A DNA stretch of 18,599 nucleotides. Origin: an uncultured Clostridia bacterium. GTDB lineage: Bacteria > Bacillota > Clostridia > TANB77 > CAG-508. How positions within the stretch are numbered: position 1 is the stretch's first letter; the number at the start of each line of letters is the position of its first letter. Shown one piece after another: positions 1 to 6,751 of the stretch. The stretch covers positions 1 through 18,599 of the forward strand of contig CANPZT010000017.1 of NCBI GenBank assembly GCA_947589135.1, read 5' to 3'. The position numbers and the translations under genes are program-made. The notes under the pieces were generated by a model. That model was given only the letters and a program-made list of their open reading frames with translations. It was not told the origin of the DNA and ran no database searches.

Positions 1-70
<70 letters not shown>

Positions 71-81
71 ATTTAAGTCGG

Positions 82-119
82 CTTACGAACCATAAATGTT
101 TCGTAAGTTTTTTCTTTTT
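82..119 (+). terminator. Rho-independent terminator after tRNA-Gly
   Basis: An 8-bp perfect stem, CTTACGAA (82-89) with TTCGTAAG (100-107), has a 10-base loop and is followed by a T-rich run (108-119). It starts 12 bases after the tRNA CCA, as expected for the end of a tRNA transcript. Confidence 0.88.
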
Positions 120-131
120 GGAAAAGATTTA

Positions 132-428
132 ATGAGAGAAGTTAAAGAAGAACTAAGAATTGAAATTAAGGATGATGAAATTAAGTATTTAGTTGGTTAT
201 ACATCAATAAATTAACAAGGAGATATTATAAATAAAAATTATAATAAGTGTTATTTAATTACAAAAAATATTGATATTTCAGATATAAAGGTTCAAAAAG
301 AAGAAATATCAAAAGTGAAGTACTTTTCAGAAAAATTATTAAAAAGAATTGCAAATAATTATGATGGACTAACAGATAAAACAGAAGAATGGGATTTTCT
401 AAAAAGAATATTAGAAAAATATCTGTAA
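132..428 (+). pseudogene. Nudix hydrolase remnant (5' truncated, in-frame stop)
   Basis: One frame keeps Nudix-family sequence but is broken. The segment REVKEELRIEI (from about 135) matches the second half of the Nudix box (REUxEExGU). After an in-frame TAA at 213-215 the same frame continues with KEEISKVKYFSEKLL and then NYDGLTDKTEEWDFLKRIL, typical of the C-terminal part of Nudix hydrolases, and stops at 426-428. The first half of the box (the Gx5E part) and everything N-terminal are missing. The frame is open back to an ATG at 96, but that ATG lies inside the tRNA terminator and the residues there do not resemble the family. It is therefore a remnant left by a deletion next to the tRNA plus a nonsense mutation, and is unlikely to be functional. 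Confidence 0.75.
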
Positions 429-441
429 TGCATAGATTTAT

Positions 442-470
442 TTGATTTTAATATATAAATATGATATACT
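442..470 (+). promoter_or_regulatory. SigA-type promoter for the FtsX-like gene
   Basis: The -35 is TTGATT (442-447) and the -10 is TATACT (465-470), separated by exactly 17 bases. A TG at 462-463 makes an extended -10. Transcription would start near 477 and give an untranslated leader of about 137 bases before the ATG at 614. Confidence 0.72.
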
Positions 471-506
471 AATTGCATCAGTTGACTAATCGAAGTATTT
501 TTTAAA

Positions 507-554
507 AGCAAAAAAGGGGAGTAAAATTTTTTCCAAATAATCTCCTTAATTGCT
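507..554 (+). promoter_or_regulatory. Stem-loop in the leader of the FtsX-like gene
   Basis: Bases 507-520 pair with 541-554: AGCAA with TTGCT, a 2x2 internal loop of adenines, then AAGGGGA with TCTCCTT (one G-T wobble). The terminal loop is 20 bases. No T run follows, so it does not look like a terminator. It lies about 60 bases before the start codon and could be a cis-acting mRNA structure. No known riboswitch class is recognisable. Confidence 0.4.
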
Positions 555-613
555 ATAAAACTTAGAGTAAATTTAAAAATTTGTAATTTAATAAAAATAA
601 GGAGAAAATAATA

Positions 614-1549
614 ATGAATTCAAAAAGTAAAGTAATAATGAAATTTTCTATTGGAGTAACATTAATAGCAATAATAGTTAGTGCTGTTCAATTTGCAATA
701 ATAATTACAGGAACAATATTGATGGCATTTGGAACATATATACCTATAATTTTATTATTAACTTCAGTAATATGTATTCCATTAATAGGATTAAATATAA
801 TTATAAAAAAAATCATAAAAAATAATGAAAATATAGAAGTACCAAAGTTATTAACTAAAATGACAATTGTAAATATAATATTAATTTTAATTTTTGCTAT
901 ATTTATAACATATATTTTTTGTCTAGCAAATCATGAAAAATTATTAGTGATAAGCAAACAAAAAATACTTATGCTTACACCAGAAATTATAGAAACTTTT
1001 GGAGATGACCAAATAAACTTATTTATAGTAAATAATTTAAAAATTATTATAGAATTATTTGTGATTTCAGTAATATACGCAACAATATTAATGACGACAT
1101 ATGTAAGAAATAAAATTAATAAGATTATGGAAATAGGAAAAGAAGCTAGAACTAAACAAATAACCAAGCCAATCATTATAGCTATATCAATTGTAATAAT
1201 AGGAATATTGGGATGTATTAGTTTGGACATAACTAAGGGTCATATAGAGCAAACAGCTACAATTACAGGACAAATAATTTTAAAAGATAATTTATCCAAT
1301 CAAGAAAAAGAAAATATAAAAACACAAATAAAAAAAATTGATAAAATTATTAGTTATGAATATATATCTGAAGAAGATGCTTTAAATTTAATGAAAAAAA
1401 AATTTGGAAAAATAGATAAATATGAAACTTATCCAGAAAGTTACAAGATAACTTTTTTAGATAAAGATTCTGAAGAAATAGAAAAAGCTTTGAAAAAAGT
1501 AAAAGGAATAGAAAAATTCACAAAAAATAGATTAATTAAAGAATATTAG
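614..1549 (+). CDS. Membrane protein with FtsX-like extracellular domain
   Basis: A 311-residue protein with AAGGAG 5' of the ATG. Five hydrophobic segments are visible, at about residues 9-40, 43-66, 84-106, 142-163 and 188-208. Lysine-rich loops (about 64-83 and 164-187) predict a cytoplasmic N-terminus and an external C-terminus. Residues about 218-308 resemble the FtsX extracellular domain: a strand ending IILKDNLS, a helix, an ISEEDALNLMKKKFG helix, then YPESYKITFLD and a final helix ending KKVKGIEKF. In FtsX this domain sits between TM1 and TM2, carries FtsEX signals to peptidoglycan hydrolases, and is followed by three more TM segments. Here it is C-terminal, after five TM segments, and no ftsE is adjacent. 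It is therefore not orthologous FtsX. A role in envelope signalling is inference; the N-terminal region is not recognised. Confidence 0.8.
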   Translation: MNSKSKVIMKFSIGVTLIAIIVSAVQFAIIITGTILMAFGTYIPIILLLTSVICIPLIGLNIIIKKIIKNNENIEVPKLLTKMTIVNIILILIFAIFITYIFCLANHEKLLVISKQKILMLTPEIIETFGDDQINLFIVNNLKIIIELFVISVIYATILMTTYVRNKINKIMEIGKEARTKQITKPIIIAISIVIIGILGCISLDITKGHIEQTATITGQIILKDNLSNQEKENIKTQIKKIDKIISYEYISEEDALNLMKKKFGKIDKYETYPESYKITFLDKDSEEIEKALKKVKGIEKFTKNRLIKEY

Positions 1550-1611
1550 ATATTGATTTTATAGTAAAAAAATCGGTAAATTTTAAATTCACATTTAATA
1601 CTTCAATTGAT

Positions 1612-1650
1612 AAAGAAACGAGATTTTAACCTTTTCTCGTTTCTTTGTTA
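1612..1650. terminator. Shared bidirectional terminator
   Basis: An 11-bp perfect inverted repeat, AAAGAAACGAG (1612-1622) with CTCGTTTCTTT (1636-1646), lies between two convergent genes. The arms are A-rich on one side and T-rich on the other, so the hairpin can end both the upstream plus-strand gene and the pseudouridine synthase gene on the minus strand. Confidence 0.85.
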
Positions 1651-1671
1651 TTTTAGAATTTAAGAATAAAT

Positions 1672-2544
1672 TTAAATGTTATAAAAAGAATTATTTAAAA
1701 CAAATTTTTTTCCATTTAAATAGGTTAATATTCCACTATCTGATTTAAAATTAAATTTTAAAATATAACTACAAAGCATTTGATATTTTTTACCAAATTT
1801 TTTATTAATTTCATTTATACCATATTTACCATCACCAATAATAGGGTAGCCCATGTGTGATAGATGGGCACGAATTTGATGAGTTTTACCTGTAGGAATT
1901 TCAACATCTAGAATGCACGAATTGTCATTTTTCTTTTCTAAAATACGATAAATAGTAATTATTTTTTGGTATCCCTTTTTAAAATTATCATTGATATACA
2001 CAATTGATTTTTTTGTATCTTTAAAAAGATAAGATTCAGATTTTTTATAATTTTCTTTTGGAATTCCATAAACCCATGCTAAATAATGTTTTTCTATTTC
2101 ATGTGCTCTAAATTTATCCAAAAGAATATTTAAAGCTTCTTCATTTTTAGCAAATAAGACCAAGCCAGTAGTATTTCTATCAATTCTATGACAAGGCATA
2201 GGTTTATAATTATAAGATGAATATTTTTCATGAACATATGTAGTTAAGCTATGTTCACCAGTTACTTCAATTCCATGAGGTTTATTAATTAACAAGATAT
2301 TATCATCTTCAAAAAAAATATCTAGTGAGAAAGTATGGGATAAAATTTCATCTGAAATATAAACTAATATTTCATCACCTTCAAAAACATTGATATTTTC
2401 ACTTACTCTTTTTCCATTTACTTTAATATCTTTTTTTCGTAAAGTTTTGAAAAATAAGTTATTAGTAAGATTTGGTATTTTGTCAAATAGAAATTTATTC
2501 AATTTTTTTTCATTATAGTTTTTGGTTACAATTAATTTTTTCAT
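1672..2544 (-). CDS. RluA-family RNA pseudouridine synthase
   Basis: This enzyme isomerises uridine to pseudouridine in structured RNA, usually rRNA. An S4 RNA-binding domain covers about residues 12-62 (KLNKFLF, then KVNGKRVSE). The catalytic domain has the family motif HRIDRNTTGLVLFAKN with catalytic Asp122, the LLINKPHG strand at 84-91, the KHYLAWVYG segment at 152-160, and the GKTHQIRAHLSHMGYPIIGDGKYG block at 219-242. The 290-residue length fits RluC/RluD-type proteins. The target site cannot be read from sequence, so no symbol is given. The gene is monocistronic and convergent with its neighbour. The ATG at 2544 has only a weak purine-rich ribosome-binding site, but no better start is visible and the S4 domain would be lost with a later one. 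Confidence 0.93.
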   Translation of the reverse strand: MKKLIVTKNYNEKKLNKFLFDKIPNLTNNLFFKTLRKKDIKVNGKRVSENINVFEGDEILVYISDEILSHTFSLDIFFEDDNILLINKPHGIEVTGEHSLTTYVHEKYSSYNYKPMPCHRIDRNTTGLVLFAKNEEALNILLDKFRAHEIEKHYLAWVYGIPKENYKKSESYLFKDTKKSIVYINDNFKKGYQKIITIYRILEKKNDNSCILDVEIPTGKTHQIRAHLSHMGYPIIGDGKYGINEINKKFGKKYQMLCSYILKFNFKSDSGILTYLNGKKFVLNNSFYNI

Positions 2545-2686
2545 AATAAAATTATATCTTTTTCTATGGAAAAAGGCAAGGAAATAAAATTGTTTATTAT
2601 AAAAATATATTAAATTTTAGTAATATAGAAAAAATAAAGAGCATAAAATAGATATGTGAACTTTGTGTGAAAAATAGAAAAAACTA

Positions 2687-2715
2687 TTGACATTTGTTTA
2701 AAATGGGTATAAATT
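2687..2715 (+). promoter_or_regulatory. groESL promoter (SigA type)
   Basis: A perfect -35 TTGACA (2687-2692) is followed by a -10 region within 2708-2715. It reads either as TATAAA with a 15-base spacer or TAAATT with a 17-base spacer. The CIRCE operator begins immediately after it, so the predicted start site falls inside the operator. Confidence 0.8.
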
Positions 2716-2716
2716 A

Positions 2717-2743
2717 TTAGCAGTCACTTGGCAAGAGTGCTAA
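2717..2743 (+). promoter_or_regulatory. CIRCE operator (HrcA-binding site)
   Basis: The consensus is TTAGCACTC-N9-GAGTGCTAA. Here the left arm is TTAGCAGTC (2717-2725), the spacer is 9 bases, and the right arm is a perfect GAGTGCTAA (2735-2743). One base of the left arm differs (G for C at 2723). The position, between promoter and ribosome-binding site of groES, is canonical and implies repression by HrcA, relieved on heat shock. No hrcA gene is in the window. Confidence 0.94.
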
Positions 2744-2763
2744 AATCTAAAGGAGGTAATGAT

Positions 2764-3045
2764 ATGATTAAACCATTAGGAAGTAGAGTATTAATAAAAA
2801 TGAAAGAAGGCGAAGAAAAAACAAAAAGTGGAATTATTTTAGCAGGAAACGCACAAGAAAAGCCACAAATAGCAGAAGTAATTGAAATAGGACCAGGAGA
2901 AATGAAAGACGGAAAATTAGAACCTGTAACAGTAAAAAAAGGTGATAATGTTATTGTAAGTAAATATTCTGGAACAGAAGTAAAATATGAAGGACAAGAA
3001 TACATAATTGTAAAACAAGAAGATATTTTAGCAATTGTAGAATAA
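2764..3045 (+). CDS. groES: Co-chaperonin GroES (Cpn10)
   Basis: A 93-residue protein that caps the GroEL ring and closes the folding chamber. It opens with IKPLGSRVLIK and has the mobile-loop region (about 16-32, EEKTKSGIILAGNAQEKPQ) that contacts GroEL. The central VIEIGPGEMKDGKL and the end YIIVKQEDILAIVE are typical of Cpn10, and the length is normal. The start is the ATG at 2764, about 8 bases after AAAGGAGG (2749-2756). A TTG at 2728 in the same frame would put 12 extra residues inside the CIRCE operator and is rejected. It is the first gene of the groESL operon. Confidence 0.98.
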   Translation: MIKPLGSRVLIKMKEGEEKTKSGIILAGNAQEKPQIAEVIEIGPGEMKDGKLEPVTVKKGDNVIVSKYSGTEVKYEGQEYIIVKQEDILAIVE

Positions 3046-3081
3046 TTTGCTAAAGTGTATGTAAATATAAAAATAAAAATA

Positions 3082-3139
3082 GGATAAGGAATGTCAAAAA
3101 ATTCATTCAAAAGAGATTGAAAGAGATATTTCCTAATCC
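3082..3139 (+). repeat. Inverted repeat between groES and groEL
   Basis: GGATAAGGAA (3082-3091) and TTCCTAATCC (3130-3139) can pair over 10 positions with one mismatch. The enclosed 38 bases hold a smaller pairing, ATTCAA with TTGAAA. The 113-base groES-groEL gap contains no gene; an mRNA processing or stability element is possible but unproven. Confidence 0.4.
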
Positions 3140-3158
3140 ATGAAAGGAAGGATAAAAA

Positions 3159-4799
3159 ATGGCAAAGATTATTAAATTTGGAGAAGATGCAAGAAAATCT
3201 TTATTGGAAGGTGTTAATAAATTAGCAGATACTGTTAAAGTTACATTAGGCCCAAAAGGTAGAAATGTTGTTTTAGATAAGAGTTTTGGTTCACCATTAA
3301 TTACAAATGATGGTGTGACAATTGCAAAAGAAATAGAATTAGAAGATAAATTTGAAAATATGGGAGCTCGTTTGGTTAAAGAAGTTTCTACAAAAACAAA
3401 TGATGTTGCAGGAGATGGTACTACAACAGCAACAGTTTTAGCTCAAAGTATGATTAAAGAAGGAGTTAAAAATGTAGCTGCAGGTGCAGATCCAATGGCA
3501 ATAAAAAGAGGAATAGATAAAGCTGTTAATGTAGCTGTTGAAGGTTTAAGAGAAATTAGTTCAGAAGTAAATGGAAAAGAAGATATTGCAAGAGTTGCAA
3601 GTATTTCTGCAAACAACGAAGAAGTAGGTAATTTAATTGCAGATGCAATGGAAAAAGTATCAAAAGATGGTGTTATAACAATTGAAGAATCAAAAACATC
3701 AAATACAGAACTAAATGTTGTAGAAGGTATGCAATTTGATAAAGGTTATGTTTCACCATATATGGTAACAGATACAGAAAAAATGGAAGCTATTATAGAT
3801 AATCCATATATTTTAATTACAGATAAAAAAATCAGTAATATTCAAGAAATATTACCATTACTAGAAAATTTAATGCAACAATCAGGAAAATTAGTTATTA
3901 TTTGTGATGATATTGAAGGAGAAGCATTATCTACATTAGTATTAAATAAGTTAAGAGGAGTTTTAAATGTAGTTGCTGTAAAAGCACCTGGATTTGGAGA
4001 TAAGAGAAAAGCAATGCTTGAAGATATTAGCATATTAACAGGAGGAGAAGTAATAACATCAGATTTAGGATTAGAATTAAAAGATACAACAATTGAACAA
4101 TTAGGTAGAGCAAAACAAGTGAAAGTACAAAAAGAAAACACAATTATTGTTGATGGAGCAGGAGATAAAGTAGCAATTGAAAATAGAGTTAATCAAATAA
4201 AAACACAAATTACAGAAACACAGAGTGAATATGACAAAGAACAATTACAAGAGAGATTAGCAAAAATTGCTGGTGGAGTTGCTGTAATAGGAGTAGGCGC
4301 AGCGACAGAAGTTGAAATGAAAGACAAAAAACTAAGAATAGAAGATGCTTTATCTGCAACAAAAGCAGCTGTAGAAGAAGGAATAGTAGCAGGAGGAGGA
4401 ACAGCTTTAATAAATGTAATTCCTAAAGTTGAAAAATTAGTTTCTACACTAGAAAATGGAGAAAAATTAGGAGCACAAATAGTACTTCAATCTTTAGAAG
4501 AACCAGTAAAACAAATTGCTAGAAATAGTGGATTAGAACCAGCAGTAATTGTTGATAAAGTAAAACAATCAGATGCTGGAGTTGGATTTGATGCTGCAAG
4601 TGAAAAATATGTTGATATGAAAAAAGCAGGAATTGTAGATCCAACAAAAGTTACAAGAAGTGCACTTCAAAATGCAGCTTCAATTGCATCAATGGTACTT
4701 ACAACAGAAAGTTTAGTAACAGATGCACCAGAAGAAAAAGGATGTAATTGTGGTGGACACGGAGATGGAATGCCAGCTGGAATGGACGGAATGTATTAA
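3159..4799 (+). CDS. groEL: Chaperonin GroEL (Cpn60)
   Basis: A 546-residue subunit of the ATP-driven double-ring chaperonin in the cytoplasm. Visible signatures are LGPKGRNVVLD (30-40), NDGVTIAKEIELED (50-63), the ATPase motif GDGTTTATVLA (85-95, Asp86), and the equatorial block EDALSATKAAVEEGIVAGGG from about residue 395, with the catalytic aspartate at 396. The length is as expected. The C-terminus is odd: instead of a plain GGM repeat it ends GCNCGGHGDGMPAGMDGMY, with two cysteines and a histidine in the flexible tail that sits inside the cavity. AAGGAAGG precedes the ATG. The gene follows groES by 113 bases and is under the same CIRCE control. Confidence 0.99.
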   Translation: MAKIIKFGEDARKSLLEGVNKLADTVKVTLGPKGRNVVLDKSFGSPLITNDGVTIAKEIELEDKFENMGARLVKEVSTKTNDVAGDGTTTATVLAQSMIKEGVKNVAAGADPMAIKRGIDKAVNVAVEGLREISSEVNGKEDIARVASISANNEEVGNLIADAMEKVSKDGVITIEESKTSNTELNVVEGMQFDKGYVSPYMVTDTEKMEAIIDNPYILITDKKISNIQEILPLLENLMQQSGKLVIICDDIEGEALSTLVLNKLRGVLNVVAVKAPGFGDKRKAMLEDISILTGGEVITSDLGLELKDTTIEQLGRAKQVKVQKENTIIVDGAGDKVAIENRVNQIKTQITETQSEYDKEQLQERLAKIAGGVAVIGVGAATEVEMKDKKLRIEDALSATKAAVEEGIVAGGGTALINVIPKVEKLVSTLENGEKLGAQIVLQSLEEPVKQIARNSGLEPAVIVDKVKQSDAGVGFDAASEKYVDMKKAGIVDPTKVTRSALQNAASIASMVLTTESLVTDAPEEKGCNCGGHGDGMPAGMDGMY

Positions 4800-4818
4800 A
4801 ATAATATAAAAATATTTT

Positions 4819-4877
4819 TCGAGTTTAAAATTTTCTTTAATGTATATTTAATAGAGAATTTTAAACTCGATTTTTTT
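4819..4877 (+). terminator. Rho-independent terminator of groESL
   Basis: A 14-bp perfect stem (4819-4832 with 4857-4870) is closed by a 24-base AT-rich loop and followed by seven T residues (4871-4877). It begins 19 bases after the groEL stop. Confidence 0.92.
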
Positions 4878-4913
4878 ATTTCATAGTTAACACTAATAAA
4901 ATTTTTTAAACTA

Positions 4914-4942
4914 TTAACAAAATGTATAATTTATGGTAATAT
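4914..4942 (+). promoter_or_regulatory. Promoter for the L,D-transpeptidase gene
   Basis: TTAACA (4914-4919), 17 bases, then TAATAT (4937-4942). A perfect TATAAT at 4925-4930 lies nearby but has no good -35 at the right distance. Transcription would begin about 15 bases before the ATG. The element follows directly on the groESL terminator. Confidence 0.5.
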
Positions 4943-4963
4943 AAAATAGAAAGGGGATAATAA

Positions 4964-6352
4964 ATGAAAAAGTTATTGAAACCAAGTATGAAAAAAATAA
5001 TAGTACTAATTTTTATAATATTGTTAATAGTTGCTATTTCAATAGGAATTATTTTTACTAGATTTCGCAATAACATTGAAACTTCAAGCGATGAACTAAA
5101 AGCTGACAATCAAAATATTATTCCAGATGTAAGTTTAGAAAATACAAAATTTGATATATCAGAAACAGATATTACAAGCAATAATATAACAATAACGATA
5201 TCATCAAAACTAGAAGATTATAATTTGTATTATTATATTGATACTATGGACAAGCCAGAAAATAGTGAAGAAGGTAGCCAAGAAGAAATAGTAGACAAAG
5301 ATGAACAAGAAGACGTCGAAAAAATAAAAAAGAAACCAGAAATTTATATACTATATCAAGATAAGATAGAAATTGAATCTAACTCAAATATATATTTTAA
5401 GTATGAAGCAGAAGGAAAATACAGTAAAAATTCATATATATTAGAAATCAATAATATTGACAAACAAGTGATAATAGATGAGGCATTAGAAAATGAATCT
5501 GCAACAGAAGAAGAACTGAAAAAAGAACAGGTAAATGTAGCAGATAAAAGTGCACCATATTATATAATAGTAAATTATAGCTCTAATGTAGTAACAATAT
5601 ATAAAAAAGATGCAAATAATCAATATACAATACCAGTTAAAGCAATGGTATGTTCTACTGGTGTAAGTACTCCTAGAAGTGGAGTATATAAACTTACTAA
5701 TGCTAGGTATAGATGGAGAGCATTGTTTGGAGGAGTTTATGGACAATATGCTGTAAAAATAGTTGGAAACATACTATTTCATTCAGTACCATATGTGAGA
5801 ACAGATAATGGAGCATTAGAATATTGGGAATATGATAAATTAGGCACTGCAGCTTCAGCAGGATGTGTAAGACTTACAGTTGCAGATGCATTATGGATTT
5901 ATAATAATTGTGGAAGTGGTACACAAGTAGAGTTTTCTTCAAATTCTGCTAATCCATTAGGAAAACCATCAGCTAGAAAAATATCTGCATATGAAAGCCT
6001 AAGAGGATATGACCCAACTGATCCAATTTCTAATAATCCATGGAGAAGTGCAAATATTCAAAACAATACAAATAACACATCTTCAAATAATAATAATTCA
6101 AACAATACATCAAACTCACAGGATTCAAATAATAATCAAAAAAATCCAAGTTCAACAGAACCACAAAAACAAGAAAATAATTCTAATACTAACAATGCTA
6201 CTACAGATAAGTCAAATACAAATAAGCAAAATACTAATAGTGGAGCTACTAATAATACATTGAATAAAAATAGTAATACTTCTTTAGATAATACAAATAA
6301 AAACAATACTAATTCTTTAAATAGTTTAAATAAAAATAATGTGGCAAAATAG
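4964..6352 (+). CDS. Membrane-anchored L,D-transpeptidase (YkuD domain)
   Basis: A 462-residue cell-wall enzyme expected to form or remodel peptidoglycan cross-links outside the membrane. A signal anchor occupies about residues 11-31. Residues about 55-165 look like a small beta-sandwich (YYYIDTMDKP, later IYFKYEAEGKYSKNSYILEI), reminiscent of chitobiase C-terminal or Ig-like modules; this is inference. The YkuD domain spans about 198-325, with His273 in LFHSVPY and the active-site block SAGCVRLTVADALW holding catalytic Cys301. From about 366 to the end is a low-complexity Asn/Ser/Thr tail, probably a disordered linker in or through the wall. The ATG at 4964 follows AAAGGGGA. The gene has its own promoter and terminator. 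The substrate residues cross-linked cannot be told. Confidence 0.93.
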   Translation: MKKLLKPSMKKIIVLIFIILLIVAISIGIIFTRFRNNIETSSDELKADNQNIIPDVSLENTKFDISETDITSNNITITISSKLEDYNLYYYIDTMDKPENSEEGSQEEIVDKDEQEDVEKIKKKPEIYILYQDKIEIESNSNIYFKYEAEGKYSKNSYILEINNIDKQVIIDEALENESATEEELKKEQVNVADKSAPYYIIVNYSSNVVTIYKKDANNQYTIPVKAMVCSTGVSTPRSGVYKLTNARYRWRALFGGVYGQYAVKIVGNILFHSVPYVRTDNGALEYWEYDKLGTAASAGCVRLTVADALWIYNNCGSGTQVEFSSNSANPLGKPSARKISAYESLRGYDPTDPISNNPWRSANIQNNTNNTSSNNNNSNNTSNSQDSNNNQKNPSSTEPQKQENNSNTNNATTDKSNTNKQNTNSGATNNTLNKNSNTSLDNTNKNNTNSLNSLNKNNVAK

Positions 6353-6367
6353 AAGTTTTAATATACC

Positions 6368-6454
6368 TTAAGTTGAAGTGAATTCAAATTGTTAGAAAAA
6401 AAATTTAACAAGAAAGGGTTACTTCAACTTAAAGTGTTTTGTTTTCATTTTTTT
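6368..6454 (+). terminator. Terminator after the L,D-transpeptidase gene
   Basis: A 12-bp perfect stem, TTAAGTTGAAGT (6368-6379) with ACTTCAACTTAA (6421-6432), encloses 41 bases that contain a second stem, TTGTTA with TAACAA. A long T-rich stretch follows (6436-6454). The composite shape is unusual, but the position 15 bases after the stop and the T-rich tail fit a terminator. Confidence 0.75.
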
Positions 6455-6478
6455 ATAAAGTTATGTATATATTTTTAA

Positions 6479-6507
6479 TTGACAAAAGAAGAAAAATAAT
6501 ATAATAT
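6479..6507 (+). promoter_or_regulatory. Promoter for tRNA-Thr
   Basis: A perfect TTGACA (6479-6484) is followed by TAATAT at 6502-6507 (17-base spacer), overlapping TATAAT at 6500-6505 (15-base spacer). It would start a transcript near 6514 with a leader of about 125 bases before the tRNA. Confidence 0.6.
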
Positions 6508-6532
6508 AAGTTTTAATATTTTGGCAACTTTC

Positions 6533-6606
6533 TGACAACCTTTTTTATAGAAAATAGGTTCAAAATAGACAAAATATACAACCTAAATAAAAATTAAAGG
6601 TTGTCA
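6533..6606 (+). repeat. Nested inverted repeats in the tRNA-Thr leader
   Basis: The outer arms TGACAACCTTT (6533-6543) and AAAGGTTGTCA (6596-6606) are a perfect 11-bp inverted repeat. Inside, TAGGTT (6555-6560) pairs with AACCTA (6580-6585). No T run follows on the plus strand. It lies between the promoter and the mature tRNA. Confidence 0.6.
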
Positions 6607-6640
6607 AAAATATTCAAAAACCAATAAAAATAGTGTAAAT

Positions 6641-6716
6641 GCCAATATAGCTCAGTTGGTAGAGCAACAGATTCGTAACCTGTAGGTCGGCAGTTCGATT
6701 CTGCCTATTGGCTCCA
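6641..6716 (+). tRNA. tRNA-Thr(CGT)
   Basis: A complete 76-base tRNA with encoded CCA. The acceptor GCCAATA pairs perfectly with TATTGGC, the D arm is GCTC...GAGC, and the T arm is GGCAG-TTCGATT-CTGCC. The anticodon loop (6672-6678) carries CGT at 6674-6676, which reads ACG (threonine). The anticodon stem ACAGA/CCTGT has an A-C mismatch at the pair closing the loop (A6671 with C6679), where T would give a perfect stem. D and T loops are normal. Confidence 0.95.
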
Positions 6717-6751
6717 TAAAGTAAAATCGTCGCACTTTGGCGAAAATGATT

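Noticed and set aside
213..215. In-frame TAA in the Nudix remnant read as recoding
   Set aside because: Selenocysteine and pyrrolysine use TGA and TAG, no readthrough signal is visible, and the gene is also N-terminally truncated. A pseudogene is simpler.
2728..2763. Upstream TTG start for groES adding 12 residues
   Set aside because: It lies inside the CIRCE operator at the predicted transcription start. The ATG at 2764 has a perfect ribosome-binding site and gives the standard GroES N-terminus.
2724..3110. 128-codon minus-strand frame over groES
   Set aside because: It is antisense to a clear groES, runs through the CIRCE site and has no family resemblance.
6009..6263. 84-codon plus-strand frame in the L,D-transpeptidase tail
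   Set aside because: The Ile/Gln-rich sequence is the shifted reading of the Asn-rich repeats, and it has no ribosome-binding site.
6514..6640. T-box or other riboswitch in the tRNA-Thr leader
   Set aside because: No T-box sequence or specifier loop, no terminator/antiterminator pair, and the downstream gene is a tRNA rather than a synthetase or transporter.
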